A model generated the notes under the pieces. The model saw only the letters and a list, made by a program, of their open reading frames with translations, was not told the DNA's origin and made no database searches. The translations under genes were made by a program, and so were the position numbers. Positions 22,122 to 34,039 of a stretch of 64,000 nucleotides of DNA are shown one piece after another. The first letter of the stretch is position 1, and the number at the start of each line of letters is the position of its first letter. The stretch comes from Sipunculus nudus (taxonomy: Eukaryota > Annelida > Sipuncula > Golfingiida > Sipunculidae), in the NCBI GenBank assembly GCA_026874595.1, contig CM049306.1, positions 66,534,019-66,598,018 of the forward strand. The letters run 5' to 3'.

Positions 22122-22320
22122 ATAAAAGATTTATTGTTTGAAGACAGGTTTTAGGGTTGAAACAGGATAGTGGTGTGTGTAAAGAGAGCATTGAAAGTGC
22201 AGACACGGTCACTCTGAACGTCAGCTCCTTGTATTCAACACGCGAGACAAGCAGCACACGCTTTTTTGAATACAGAGGAGAGATACAGTCCAGCTCCAGC
22301 AGAGCGGGGACAGCTACTGG
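22122..22320 (+). promoter_or_regulatory. Candidate TATA promoter and first exon
   Basis: TATAAAAG at about 22122 is followed by about 190 bp of higher-GC sequence ending ACAGCTACTG|GTATGT at 22320, a plausible splice donor. A frame runs through it (from 22157) but shows no known domain, so the exon may be largely 5' UTR. It points towards the candidate terminal exon at 25013, about 2.7 kb downstream; linking them is speculation. Confidence 0.25.
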
Positions 22321-22603
22321 TATGTTACAAATTTTACCTCATTTTTTTATATCCCGGTTGAATAAAAAAATTGACGATATGAGTGCATTTACTCCCAGGG
22401 ATGTCCAAAAAGTGCATATGACGAGAATTTGTGATGAACCGGAAAGTGCATGTTTATAGGCATCTGTTTATCAGAACTCGTTTATCAGGACTCATTTTAA
22501 CTCTGTACCCATCATATCCATCAAATATCAAATATATCTGCTTCTTAAGCATAGAGGAAATAACCAAAATTACCCCAAAATTGTTGACCCTCCCTCTACA
22601 CAC

Positions 22604-22641
22604 AAACACACACTACCTCTCACACACACACACACACACAC
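22604..22641. repeat. CA-rich microsatellite
   Basis: A run of CACACA with a few interruptions. Confidence 0.9.
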
Positions 22642-23212
22642 TTTTTGGCACAAAGGTAGAAATGTGAATTTTCTTTGAGAAATTACGTAAATTCCATCAA
22701 TTTGCGTTTGGAAATACAGGCAGGTATTGCGTAAATTCCATAAATTACCATGACAAATCGACAGTGTTTCTTGTCAGTCTGCATGCACTCTACCTGCGGT
22801 CACAACCCTATCTCCCATCTCTCGCTTCTCTAAAGTCTGCATGCAATTTTCCAAGAAACACTCATTCTAAAATCGGTACCTCATTATTTATACCAGTAGT
22901 TAAATACTTCCGAATACTTCGTGTTGATCATTCGGTATTTTTATCTTGTTTCTTAACAGTTTTAACTATTTTTGTTGAAAACTTTACTGTCCAAGTATAG
23001 GATCCGGCCTACATTGGCCAATACGGGTCTAAACTGACTGAAACAGTGAGTAATATTCGTCATTAGCCATGACATGCCTCATGACATCGACATGTCTCTT
23101 ACATCTGCATCACATGAATCCAAAACAACATATCGTCCGTCCGTATCCTCATAACCTCGTCCATGTAGGCCGGATTCTGTCCTCGCTCTAAGTATACTTT
23201 CTGCACAAATTC

Positions 23213-23335
23213 CAGGCGCGGCTCCAGGATTTTTTTTAGCGCGGGGGGGGGGGGGGGGGGGTGGAAGGGTAGTTGGCAGATGTGATGTGTCAAAGACCCA
23301 GGGGGTTGTTGGAGGTGGTGTCCTAATCCCACGGT
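23213..23335. repeat. Partial family F copy with G19 run
   Basis: GGCTCCAGGATTTTTTTTAGCGC followed by 19 G residues (23243-23261) and a G-rich tail. Resembles the first third of 21809-22008. Confidence 0.45.
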
Positions 23336-24010
23336 GTGGAAAATTTTGAAAAACTATGTATTTAACAGCATTCTGGTGCATCATTTGGTACTTTCATCGT
23401 GTTTCTCAACTGTTTTAACTATTTCTGTTGAAAGTTTACTTTTTGCACAAATTCCTGAAGTAATGGTTAAATATTAATTTTACAACATTTCGGTCTCATA
23501 TGATCTATAGAATGAATCAACAAAAGGGAAACGTAACTTAGTAAGCCCCGTAGAGCAAAGAGCAGAGAATAATCAGTTCTGAGTGTTTTTGTCCAACGAC
23601 CTCTCGACAAAACGACAAAAAATGGTATAATAGTTGTATATTATTATTTAATAAAATTCCTAATTTTAAGTTTGAATAATATGCATAGTGCTTAACTGAT
23701 ACATTTTGGAAGTGAAATCCTACATTTCTTAGTCAATTCGTTCGAAGAGATAGGTTTATTGATTCCGTGATATTTTATTTTGACGGTCAGGTTCAGGATC
23801 TAAAAAAATAATGGATCGGATCATGATGAAAATCTATTTCATGAATAGATTCGTAAGCATTTTTAAACAATATAAAATAAAATAAGATCTTGAGGGTGAT
23901 GCCTTTAATCTAGAATGATGCGTTCAGTCTAATTTAAATGATTGAAAATGATGCGTTCAGTCTATTTGAAATGATTGAAATGCAACAATTTCGCAAATTA
24001 TTTATTTTTT

Positions 24011-24350
24011 TATATTCTCGTCATATGATGGCAGTATTATGGTATACCCACGGTCCATCTTGCTGTCTGTCCAATCTTCCGTTAACTTTTTAATGTGGCC
24101 GCGATAATTACCCAGGGCTTCGATCGATTTTCACGATACTCCCCATACTATTTGTGAATAGATTATCTCGTCCGATTTCGATTATGGGCAACATCCATGT
24201 ATTTTTGATATGGTCAAGGGTCACGAGACTACTTTGTGAAGGAATTTGATGAAACTAAAAATTTATATTCTCGACTAGGTTCGATTTCGAATGAAATCCA
24301 TGCAAATTTAATGAGGTCAGAGGTTACATTTAGTGGCACCATGTTGACTT
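24011..24350 (+). repeat. Dispersed repeat family A, copy 2
   Basis: Begins TATATTCTCGTCATATGATGGC, contains GTGTCTGTCC-like sequence, TAGATTATCTCGTCCGATTTC and TTATGGGCAACATCCATG, and stops near AGGTTACATTTAGTGGC. 3'-truncated relative to the 27.4-kb copy. Confidence 0.7.
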
Positions 24351-25012
24351 TTAAATGTTTATATTTAATTTTTTTTATTTAAAATATTAAAAATATATCC
24401 TAAGTGGATTAAATATACGAAAGAATCCTCTAAAGGTAGATATGTACATAAATCTGTAAACAGGGATTACCCTGTCACGAAATAAGAGATCCTCTGCATT
24501 AATTTAACGAAATAAAACTACTGTGAACTTTGTCAAGAAGGATGTTCATTGACAACGGCTTTCATGCTTAAAATATTTTGAAACTGGGCTATAAGTGAAA
24601 GAAACAAAATAAATGGTACACGAAGTCCTACTTATGTAGTTGTTTATTTCTTTTATATGATCTCACAAGGCTACGAACTTGACATGGACCAAAAACGTTT
24701 GGTTTGCGATTACATAGCGACAAAAGAATTTTTGATTCATTTGATGACAAATTTTAATATTTCATGTTTTGTCGATATGAACATTTCTTCTTTGAAATAA
24801 AAATAGTACACACTTTTTCTGCATGTTTAATTATTAAAAATAAAGAAGAAAGATGGTGATAATAGTAATAATAAGAAAGCGTTTTAATAATTGATAACTT
24901 CTTTTCCCATGTTATCAATTTCTGTACAATAATGCATTTGGGATTCCGGCGGAGAAGGAACCCTGTCAGTTTTTTAACATCTTGGTGGTATCATTTCCGA
25001 ATTCATTGACAG

Positions 25013-25107
25013 ATGGGAACGGCCCGGAACTTCTGAAACTGAAAGAATTAATGGAGAAACCGGAATTGAGGGAGATATTGGGATTTGACAACTTTATTCA
25101 TGAGTAA
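25013..25107 (+). CDS. Probable 3'-terminal coding exon, unknown gene
   Basis: A good acceptor (TTCATTGACAG) at 25012 precedes a 95-nt frame ending TAA at 25105-25107. The peptide is helical and charged, containing PELLKLKELMEKPEL and then ILGFDNFIHE at the C-terminus. Its amino-acid composition is unlike the AT-rich noise around it: alternating Leu/Lys/Glu with proline breaks, as in a real helical protein end. The exon needs one nt from the preceding exon (phase 1). The same frame is open upstream to about 24897, so the exon could be longer. I do not recognise the protein and no upstream exon was found within the window. Confidence 0.45.
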
Positions 25108-25978
25108 ATATTTCTTTCATTTACGTGCAAATAATACAAAGTATTCATAATGCCACCAAAATGGCATCATATTTGCAGGTAAAATATATATCTAAATCTA
25201 TGTTTAAAGGCTTGTTCGCTCAAATGAAACTAGTTGTCCGTCAATTTTCCCCATGTTTGCCAATTTTCCGATTATAGATATAAGGAGAGACTACGCAACT
25301 AATATTATATATAAGTGAAAGTATTTGTTTATGGTTAATGGACACACTCCTATGTTGTTTTGTGCTTTTGAATTAGTTTCAATTCGTCACACAAGTGTTT
25401 ATTGCATCGAATTTCATACATTTTAAGTATTAATGCATCGATTGAATTTTCACGACTCTATTGACCATCACGAACTATGGGCCACTTAAATGACTTTTTC
25501 TGTGATTAGTCATCACTTCATCCGTGATGGGGATATTCCTTTTTCTTCAACAAGAATATTGACAATGTTTGTAAACAGGATAATAATAAAACTCGCGTGA
25601 ATTTGTTCCTTGTGCATATGAAGGTTGCATTTAATGACACAATGCATCCGCAAATGTATATCTTTCTATTGATTTGTAAATATATTCTAAAACGTATGTC
25701 TTTGTATGGCAAAGCTATTCTTTGGGATTTCCATAGATATTGATTCGCCTTTTAGTTTCATAACGTCTGCATATAAATATTAACTATTGGTTTATTATTT
25801 TGCATTTCTTAGTATAGGTGTACTAGGTGTTAGCAAGTGTAATCTGACTGAAATTGATATTCTGAATGGTCTCCACATATTACTGATTATTTTTGCCTTG
25901 TAGATACTCCCCTGTCCTGTATTGTCGCCTGTAAACCACTGGTCGAAAGGATTTTAGGTCTGAGGACCTTAACGATTA
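25108..25978. other. Non-coding stretch, possible 3' flank
   Basis: AT-rich sequence without repeats shared inside the window. An AATACA-type polyadenylation variant lies about 25 nt after the stop at 25107; no canonical AATAAA is nearby. Confidence 0.35.
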
Positions 25979-26212
25979 GTGTCGAACGAACACTGGATTT
26001 TGTGTCGAACGAACACTGGATTTTGTGTCGAACGAACACTGGATTTTGTGTCGAACGAACACTGGATTTTGTGTCGAACGAACACTGGATTTTGTGTCGA
26101 ACGGACACTGGATTTTGTGTCGAACGGACACTGGATTTTGTGTCGAACGAACACTGGATTTCCTGTCTGACGGACACTGGATTTCCTGTCTGACGGACAC
26201 TGGATTTCCTGT
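25979..26212. repeat. 23-bp minisatellite, about 10 units
   Basis: Ten consecutive 23-bp units starting GTGTCGAACGAACACTGG, followed by an incomplete eleventh. The first five are identical; later ones change AACGAAC to AACGGAC and then to CTGACGGAC with TTTCCT ends. This is a gradient of divergence from left to right. Because 23 is not a multiple of 3 and the unit lacks stops, all phases stay open for the array length on both strands, which makes spurious overlapping frames. Confidence 0.95.
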
Positions 26213-26479
26213 TTGAGGACAAGTCAGTTTGCTTTTCCGGTAAGAGTCCGGTAAGAAACTCGTCTTATTAACTATATATAATTGTTACGGATCCTTCATA
26301 TCAGGTTCATCACACGGATCCTTAACATCAGGTTCATAATTGGATTGTGCATGCTCCTTTTTCGCCCTCAGTCTTTAGGCTATTGTTTTCACTCAAGCTT
26401 TCTGTCAGTCTGTCAGTCCGTACAGCTCGGCTGACTTTAAGTCATCTGAGCTATAGCGATCACCCTTTGTCCTGCCGGC

Positions 26480-26775
26480 CGTTTAGGAGGCACACATCGT
26501 AACTGCTAGACCTAGGAACTTGTAACTATACATCCAGGGGGTTCGATGAAAAATCTCCTTGGACACATGAAATTGTATTCATTACCCTTATTATCCAGAG
26601 TTATGGGGCTCCGAAATACGTCCCCCCCCCCCCTCAGAATAACTTGATAAACAGTTCCGGTATCTGAACAACTATTGCATTGGTCAACATGATTTTTTGC
26701 ATGCATATTGATCATGGAGTGTTCCATCAGTTTCCGCGCGCTGTTGGCGCCACCTGGGTATTTTTGTTCCCCGCT
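26480..26775 (+). repeat. Dispersed repeat family D, copy 1
   Basis: Ordered landmarks: ACACATCGTAACTGCTAGACC, TATGGGGCTCCGAAATACG, a C12 run, TTTTTTGCATGCATATTGATC, and a GGCGCCACC motif close to the end. The same order occurs in the copies at 27088-27400, 28690-28960 and, reversed, 32230-32660. Confidence 0.7.
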
Positions 26776-27087
26776 CCTCCGGACAGGGGACATTGATTTA
26801 CTCTGTCACTCTGTCCGTCCGTCAGGTTTTCGTTTCCATTGGATAATTTGCCTGAATATAATTGGATTTCATTCAAATTTAGGTCACTGATTTTTCTCAT
26901 GCATATATATACTTTGGTTGGAATAGGATTTGGAGCGTCTGTCTCACAATATAATAATACAATTTCATATTCATTTAGTTTCACTGATCACCATAAGGTG
27001 TCACTAGCGGGGAACATAAATTTCTTGAATTTGCTAGTTTCTCAAATTTTAACGCATTTTTTCCTCTATTTTTGAGACTTTCCACAA

Positions 27088-27400
27088 TGCGATCTTCCGT
27101 TAACAGGGCACAAATCGTCACCATTGGACCTTCACCCTTCTCACTTTATATCCAGGAAGGTTCATGAAAAGTCTCCTTCGAATCCTTAAATTAATTTTAT
27201 TTAACTCCTATCCTCTAAGCTATGGGGCTCATAAATGTTGCTCCAGCCCCCCCCCCCCCCCCCATAATTTGTTTGATACAAAAGCTCTAGTATCTGAATA
27301 ACTAATGCATTGATCGCCATGATTTTTTGCATGCATATTGATCACGGAGCGTCATCAGTTTCTGCAGACTGGTGGTGCCATCTGCATTTATTCTTATTTC
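27088..27400 (+). repeat. Dispersed repeat family D, copy 2
   Basis: Shares CACAAATCGTCACCATTGGACC, CTATGGGGCTCATAAATG, a C17 run (27247-27263), GATTTTTTGCATGCATATTG and TGGTGGTGCCATC with copy 1. Confidence 0.7.
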
Positions 27401-27408
27401 ATGCATTT

Positions 27409-27876
27409 TTATACGCCCGTCTATGACGGGACGTATTATAATATGGGCAGCGTCCGTCCGTCCGTCCGTCCAAACATGTCGCCGCGATAACTTTTGTGAA
27501 ACTCGCCATAACTACTTGCCCACAGATTATCTCGCCCGAGTTCGATTATGGGCAACATCCAGACATTTAATCAGGTCAGAGGTCATGCGGCTACTTTGCA
27601 GTTTCGCCGTGATAATTTGGGAAGACTATGAAGGATTTTGGTGAAACTTGTCAGACATGTGGTTCAATCATCTCATCTATGTTCGATTTTCAGTGAAATT
27701 CATGCATATTAATTGAGGTCACCACACTTTGGAGGCGCCTTCGAGACTTACCAAAAATCCTTACTTTACATATTTACTTTACATATCTCACCTCAACTGA
27801 ATTCTTCCCAAAATTCTTGCATATTTAATTAAGTCAAACGTCACCACGTTTGCACATTTGCGGTGCTCTTGTTTTT
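27409..27876 (+). repeat. Dispersed repeat family A, copy 3 (most complete)
   Basis: Starts TATACGCCCGTCTATGACGG, has four GTCC repeats at about 27451-27472, AGATTATCTCGCCCGAG, TTATGGGCAACATCC, and ends CATTTGCGGTGCTCTTGTTTT. The start contains a short inverted repeat (CCGTCTATGACGG). Confidence 0.75.
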
Positions 27877-27904
27877 TCTATTGTTGAGACTTTGAAACAT
27901 TTAA

Positions 27905-28960
27905 TCGTCCGTTAATAGATCACAAATCGTAAACAAAATGAACCGGGGTCGGAACCTAATAATAAAACACGCAAAAGTGATCGGGATCCAACTTGTGTTA
28001 CGGACACAAATTTAGAATCCTCAACAACTGCCGAAATGTCTAGGGGAATGAATGAAGAAAACTGTTTTTTTTTTTTTTTGTTAACAAAAATATTAATTCT
28101 CAGAAAGCCTAACGTTACAATACTAAATTAATACAAAATACACAGTATAACAATAAAACAAATGTACGTCACCAAATGCTCGACGAGATTCCTGGATACC
28201 ACCACTGTCACAGTCCATAAATAGTCCATTAATATAAACAATTCATGTGAACGGATATAGTAATCCAAGTGAATTGCCAAGAGGATTATCTGTTGCCCTG
28301 CAAAGTCAAAGTAATGTCCAAAACACTGATGATAATCTGGATATCGTCTGTACAACTGTAGAATCTCCGTTATTACGCAGGTATCGCATACGTCTCTGAA
28401 CTGACAGGAAACAGCAATTCTATGTTCGCCGGTATTTTAGCCTCTCTCTGGTTGCTGGTATTTTTTGACTCCCGGCTTTAACATCGGACCCCTATATATA
28501 GCCTGAGCTTCAGAACGTTCTAGCACCGCCGAGAGCCATCACGATGATACCCTTGCAGACAGCGTGCGCTGTCCTGTTTACAAATGCGGCGTCCAAAAAC
28601 TAGTTCATATTCTTGCAAGTGACTCGGAGTTCAACGAGTGCACACGATACACACAACCTGAATGTCTCACGTATAAAACAATATTAACAGTCACCATATA
28701 TTGAAACAGGTATGTGACTGAACCTAATGAAGAATCTCCTCGGAAACCTGAAATTCTCTATTATACATATTCTCACAGTTATGGAATTCAGAAATATCTC
28801 CGAGAATAATTTAAATTTGATACACAATTTCAAGTATCTCAACAATTTGGCTTGATTTTTCGCATGCACATTGATAGTGGTAGGGTTCCATCACTTTCTT
28901 TTGGACTGATGACGCCACCTTCATTTTTTTTAATAATTCTCAAGCATTTTCTCTATTTCT
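27905..28960 (+). repeat. Family D copy 3, split by an LTR
   Basis: The left portion near 27905-27950 (GTTAATAGATCACAAATCGTAAAC) and the right portion 28690-28960 (TTTCGCATGCACATTGATAG, GATGACGCCACC) fit one family D unit. They are separated by the antisense LTR-like block at 27996-28690. The exact junctions are uncertain. Confidence 0.5.
27996..28690 (-). mobile_element. LTR of an unnamed family, antisense copy
   Basis: On minus it begins TGTTAATATTG at 28690 and ends GTGTCCGTAACA at 27996 (TG...CA). Going 5' to 3' on minus it has an AGAACGTTCT palindrome (28512-28521), a TATATATAGG TATA box (28500-28491), and a long downstream part with TTAACAAAAA and CATTCCCCTAGACATTTC. The last two landmarks are shared with the plus-strand LTR at 43836-44632. 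Sequence after its end (CAAGTTGGATCCCG, to the left) may be a remnant of internal region. No coding region accompanies it, so it is solo or truncated. Confidence 0.6.
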
Positions 28961-28964
28961 TGGG

Positions 28965-29155
28965 CCTTTCAAATGTTAGTCATCCGTAAACAGCGAAAAA
29001 AATCGTAACCGTTAGACCTAGGAACCTGTAACTATATATTCAGGGAGATCCATGAAATAGCGCCATGGAAACATGAAATTAGGTCAGTGCTACTCGTATC
29101 CTCAAAGCTATGCGGCTCCAAAATACCCTCCAAATAATTGAAATTTGATACAAAA
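28965..29155 (+). repeat. Family D copy 4, truncated
   Basis: AAAATCGTAACCGTTAGACCTAGG, CTATATATTCAGGGAGATCC and CTATGCGGCTCCAAAATACC are present; the unit ends where array E begins. Confidence 0.55.
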
Positions 29156-29985
29156 TGCACATGCACGGACTTTTTTCACAATGCCTACATATTGGCAAGA
29201 GTAATAGTATTTTGATGGATAATGACCAGTTACCGATGGAGTTTGCATTTTGTCCTGGTTGACATATTTTGACGGTAAGACGGCCATTTTTCACAATGCC
29301 TACATATTGGCCAGAGTAATGGTATGTTAACAGATGGGTAATGACAAGTTCCCGATCCAGTTTGCTTTTTGTCCTGGTTGACGTATTTTGATGGTATGAC
29401 CCCCTCATTGAACATAGAAAATGTCATGAAAAATAGAAAAATTCATGATAAATGCACATGTACCAACTTTTTTTCACAAAACGTTAGATATTTGCCGATT
29501 TGGTATATTGATGATTAATGAACAGTTACCGATCGAGTTTGCGTTTTCTTTGCCTGGTTGACATAATTTGACGGTATCACGGCCTCCAGAACATAGAAAA
29601 TTTTCTTGAAAACTAGAAACATTTCATGATAAATGCTTGTGTACGGAATTTTCTCCGCTATTCCTGCAGATATTGGCCTGATTTTTTGTGTGTGTGGATG
29701 GCTGAACAGTTGCACATGATTTTGCGTTTTGTCCCGGTTGACGTACGTTTGACGGTATAATAGTCTCCTGAACATAGAAAATGTAATGAAAAATGGATAA
29801 TTTCATGATAAATGCACATGTAGTGACTTTTTTCACAATGCCTACATATATTGGCCAAGTTTATGGTATTTTGATGGATAATGACCAGTTACCGATCGAG
29901 TTTGCGTTTGTCCTGGTTGTCCTATTTTGACGGTATGACGCCCTACCGAACATAGGAAATTTCATGAAAATAGAAACATTTCGAT
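29155..29985. repeat. Tandem array E, five ~180-bp units
   Basis: Units begin at about 29155, 29284, 29460, 29642 and 29822. Each contains ATTTTTTCACAATGCC or a variant, CAGTTACCGATCGAGTTTGC, CCTGGTTGAC and TTTGACGGTATGA, then AACATAGAAAAT...CATGAAAA. The first unit is shortened to about 130 bp. Divergence is moderate. Frames on minus mirror this periodicity and are not genes. Confidence 0.85.
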
Positions 29986-32229
29986 CCCCTGAGTTACCAG
30001 GAGAATATAGGTTGAAGCTGCCCGTTCTGGGTCGGTTGTTTTCTCCTTGTCTTCTGGTTTCCTCCACCTCTACAGACTACCGACTACATCAAAACCATAG
30101 AGAGTATCTCGTATTAGTTATTATAGCTAGTTGTACAATAAATAGTTTATAAAAATGAATATAAGTTTGTCATGAAACAGGTTCTTTATATTCATATCTG
30201 CAAAACTATATAAAATAATGATAAAAATATAAAAGTTGTTTATAAAAATGTGCCAGTGTTGCAAAGTTCTTCAAATATCAATGAAATGTAATGTTTCAAA
30301 AATGATCAAATTAGCAGAGTGATCGATAACATATATTTGCCAAATTTCCATGATAATGCTGAACTCCGGGGTTAAACTCTCAAATAATAAAAACAATCAT
30401 ACAGGTTAATTAGAATTTTTAAGGTAAGTGCATTTTTACTTGTTGGTTTGATCCGATTTGGAATTGAAGTACCCCCCCCCCCCCCCCGGTAGTGGGAATG
30501 GAAATATTACACTCCTGAAATACATATGACATAAAGAAATTATCATTCATTTTATATGCTTGTATACATGCAATGATTTGCTTATTTTTTTGTTTTTTGA
30601 CAAAATACACATAAGTATTTAACTTAATATTCCATTTCACATACTCTTTGCATGTTAAAAACAGTGATCCATAAAACTTCCGTCAAACAACATGTGTATA
30701 TAGCTGTGTAAAAGAATTAAACCTGTAACCCTAAATACTACCCTTTCCGGTAGTTTTTTGTCTTGTTATTATTACTGAAGATATTTATCAGCATCACATA
30801 TCGCCACTACAGATCTTAAATAAAAATGTTGTAATGTTTGTTAGCCAGTTTTGTTGTATAATGAAACATTTGTATTATTAGTAACGCAATATTTGACCCC
30901 GCATTTTAACTTTGATATTAAAAGATATGAAATATTATGATTAATATTTCATAATTTCAATTGCATTTGACATGACAATCCTTTAGTCCTGCAAAGTGAA
31001 CTGTTCGTTCTATACACTTAGATTTTGGTAAGGTTTACATACTGGGTATGACAAATTTAATAAAATATTACATTTTACAACCCAGGGCCCCTGAATTCCC
31101 ATCTGTATTGTTTGATTTTGTAGAGTAACTAATAATTGATTTTTTAATTGTCATTTTCAGTGGTATAATGACATTGTAACATGCATGCCAGTATCACCAG
31201 CATATCAATGCAATACAAGAACATTCTTGGAGTTTTAAGTTCTGAGCTTCCCAGAAATCCTGCCTAAAGGCGAGGGGTTCCACTGCTGGTCCACGGGCTA
31301 TATGGTCTACCCCTGTATTGATAGCCAGAAACAGACATGATAGACTAACTAGAAAATTAGTTATTACAATGACTGAGTAAAGGGAAATTTATCCATGCTG
31401 GACCAGGATCTATATGGTCTACCAATATGTTGTAAGCCTATCATGCTGATCTGTCTGTGGTGATTTTCTGCCATTAAGTCGCCATAGCAACGGCCATGAT
31501 TTTGCATGAATGTAACCTTCATTGAAACATATTATATATTCCATGTCCCAGAGAATTCTGACCATATATACATAAAACATAGATTGTACTTTGATGGAGT
31601 TAGTAACACTGTAACTGCAGGTTATCAAATACTAATGGGTCCCTGTTACAGTTGCCATAGGAACGACGCTGAATATTTCATGCATCATCATCTTAGATGA
31701 ACCCATTCCTATTTTTAATAAAATGAGAAGCTTTAAATACACATTTCTACTAACTTGGATTGTTTTTATAGAGGTTAATCATAAATGTTTTCTCTGAAAT
31801 CCCTAGTTTTTGCGAATGCTTTGCCATTGGAAAGGCTCTTGGGCTCGCACCCACCACCAGTTAAATGGCAGATATAGGCCTACAGATTGACATAATTTTC
31901 CTGGCTAACAGAACAAGTGACCCATGAATCATGACGCTCAACAGACTGACGTGTTGACAATATTTTCCATCAAAGGCAACTAATTAAGATAATGTGGATG
32001 GCATCATCATTCATGCATATTAGATTGAGTGCATCAAGACCATTAGGACACCGAATCTGGTGACAATCCACCGAGCCGTTCCTGAGGAATCTGGCAAATT
32101 TGCTCAAAATAACCCTTACATGGGTAAAAGACTTAAATTTCAGGTTTTCAAGGAGACCTTTCCTTGTCCTCCTGGATTAAAAATGAGAAGAGTGCCTTGC
32201 TTTGGTATAAATGTTCTATAATGTTCTGT
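29986..32229. other. Mostly unique AT-rich sequence
   Basis: A C16 run lies at 30472-30487. Two similar phrases with GG.CTATATGGTCTACC occur near 31290 and 31410, and related GTCGCCATAGCAACG and GTTGCCATAGGAACG words near 31480 and 31650. No supported gene. Confidence 0.4.
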
Positions 32230-32660
32230 TATCTGGGGGTTCACTGACCTCCCAAGATGTCAAGTAAGATGATTCTAGGTCCAGTAGTTACGATTTGTGC
32301 CCTGTTGCCTGATGACCACATCTTTAAAGGTCTCAAAAATTAGAGAAAAAAATCGTAAACAAAAGAAGAGTACAGGTGGCGCCACCAGTCTAAAGAAACT
32401 GATGAATCACTTCATGATTAATATCTATGCGAAAATTAGGGTGACCAATGCATTGTTTAGATACTTGAGCTTATGCAAATTTGTTTAAAGATATTCTGGT
32501 GGGGGGGGGGGGGGGGTAATTTGAAGCCATATAGCACTGAAGATATGGGTAACAGACTTAATTTTGGGGTTACAAGACCTTTTATGGACTCTCCTAGATG
32601 TACAATTATGTTTTTAGGTTTAACGTTTACGATTCTAGTGTTTGTTCTCGCCACCTGATA
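32230..32660 (-). repeat. Dispersed repeat family D, copy 5 (inverted)
   Basis: In reverse orientation it shows the family D order. It includes ACAGGTGGCGCCACCAG (32374-32390), which contains a perfect GGTGGCGCCACC, GTTTACGATTTT and a G16 run at 32501-32516 where the other copies have C runs. Confidence 0.65.
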
Positions 32661-32789
32661 CTTCACTGCAAAATTTATGAATAAGTTTTTTAAGTCTTAA
32701 ATTTGCTGATATTCGTAAATATAAAAAATGGATATTTTTTATAGTAACGACAATTGAGTTTCATGTTAATTTATCGTGGGAGCTTTTAT

Positions 32790-33640
32790 TTGGGCCCCGC
32801 TTGACAAGCGGTGCCCTATACTGATCACCGTGTCAGTCCGTGCGTCCGTCCGTCCTTCCGTCAGTGACACTTTTTTTCGTGTGCGATAACTCAACAACAA
32901 CACGCTGCAGCTTTCCCAAATTCACAGGGATGATTGGTACCTATGAGGGCTCCAGACCTATTGAATTACAGACCTGTCGGATTCAAATATGGCCGCCATA
33001 GCCCGATCGCTGATTTTCTTTTTTCACACTATTACTTAACAACAACCTACTGCAGCTTTCCCAAATTCACGGGGATGATTGGTTCCTATGTGGGCTCCAG
33101 ACCTGTTGAATTACAGACCTGTCGGAATTCCAATATGGCCGCCATAGCCCGATAGCTGATTTTCTTTCGCGCGATAACTCAACAATAACCCACTGCAGTT
33201 TTCCAAAATTCATAGGGATGATTGGTACCTATAAGGGCTCCAGACCATTTGAATTACAGACTGTCGGATTCCAAAATGGCCGCCACAGCCCAATCGCTGA
33301 TATTCTTTCGGGCGCGATAACTCAACAACAACATACTGCATCTTTCCCAATTTTACAGGGATCATTTGTGCCTATGAGGGCTCCGGACCTATTGAATTAC
33401 AGACTTGATCAAAATCAAATACGGCTAACAATCTACATTCGGTGATTTTCTATTGCACACATTATTTCTGACATATCTTCTTTAATATCATTTGATCAAG
33501 TAGGATTTTTTCCCTCATGCATATGGATAAAACCTGTTTCTGTTTGTCATATTTTTCAAATTTAACTTATTTTTTTCACCCATATGTAAACAAGTCCAGC
33601 ACTAGCAGAAACGCCGGGCCCTCCGAGGACCATTGTCCGA
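32790..33640 (+). repeat. Dispersed repeat family B with four ~145-bp tandem units
   Basis: Begins GGGCCCCGCTTGACAAGCGG, contains GTCCGTGCGTCCGTCCGTCC, then four units starting near 32883, 33028, 33172 and 33313. Each has GATAACTCAACAACAAC, CTGCAG or CTGCAT, ATTGAATTACAGAC and ATGGCCGCCA or a variant. It ends GGGCCCTCCGAGGACCATTG, so the outer ends form GGGCCC-type caps. Frames inside are repeat-derived. Confidence 0.8.
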
Positions 33641-33748
33641 CTACATGTAGTTTGTTTTGTATTTCATAGTTTACTAATGCTTTTCTAACTTTATGGATGT
33701 TACACAATGTCGATATTCGAGAACCTGTTAATACCTGTGACAGTTTCC

Positions 33749-33757
33749 TATATAAAA
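33749..33757 (+). promoter_or_regulatory. TATA box candidate upstream of the Helentron
   Basis: TATATAAAA at 33749-33757 lies about 0.7 kb before the Helentron start codon. A TTTTTCTTGTAG acceptor-like site near 33895 and a second one (TTTTGACTTTCAG, about 34421) follow, so transcription from here with splicing is possible. This is inferred from motifs alone. Confidence 0.35.
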
Positions 33758-33940
33758 CGAGAACATGCTAATTTGGATACACATTTTGGGTGTTCTGGAA
33801 TATTTGTATACTGACTTTTTCTTTGATTTTGAATAACTAAAATTGAAACTGGATTAATTTGGACTGACTAATTCTATTTTTCTTTTTCTTGTAGGTGCTG
33901 TTTAATCCCTTTGAAATTTGAGCTTTTTTCAAAGAGCTTT

Positions 33941-34039
33941 TTGGAATTTGAACTGTATTGGAATTTGAACTGTATTGGAATTTGAACTGTATTGGAACTG
34001 TATTGGAACTGTAATGGAACTGTATTGGAACTGTTTTGG
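33941..34039. repeat. Minisatellite 1, 17-bp then 11-bp units
   Basis: Three units of TTGGAATTTGAACTGTA followed by shorter TTGGAACTGTA repeats, the shorter form being the longer with six bases removed. Confidence 0.9.

Noticed and set aside
25979-26212. CRISPR array
   Set aside because: Direct repeats are contiguous with no spacers, and the window is eukaryotic.
25887-26222. Six overlapping open frames of 60-110 codons on both strands
   Set aside because: They are all produced by the stop-free 23-bp minisatellite; the repeated peptide (for example VRHKIQC) has no known family and no start or splice context.
29079-29858. Several minus frames around SYRQ and SIGNWSLS
   Set aside because: They follow the 180-bp tandem array E and shift between units; not genes.
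29975-30069. Possible exon on minus reading TRRQGENNRPRTGSFNLYSP after a CTGTAG acceptor
   Set aside because: Frame merges directly with tandem array E and no other exon or conservation supports it.
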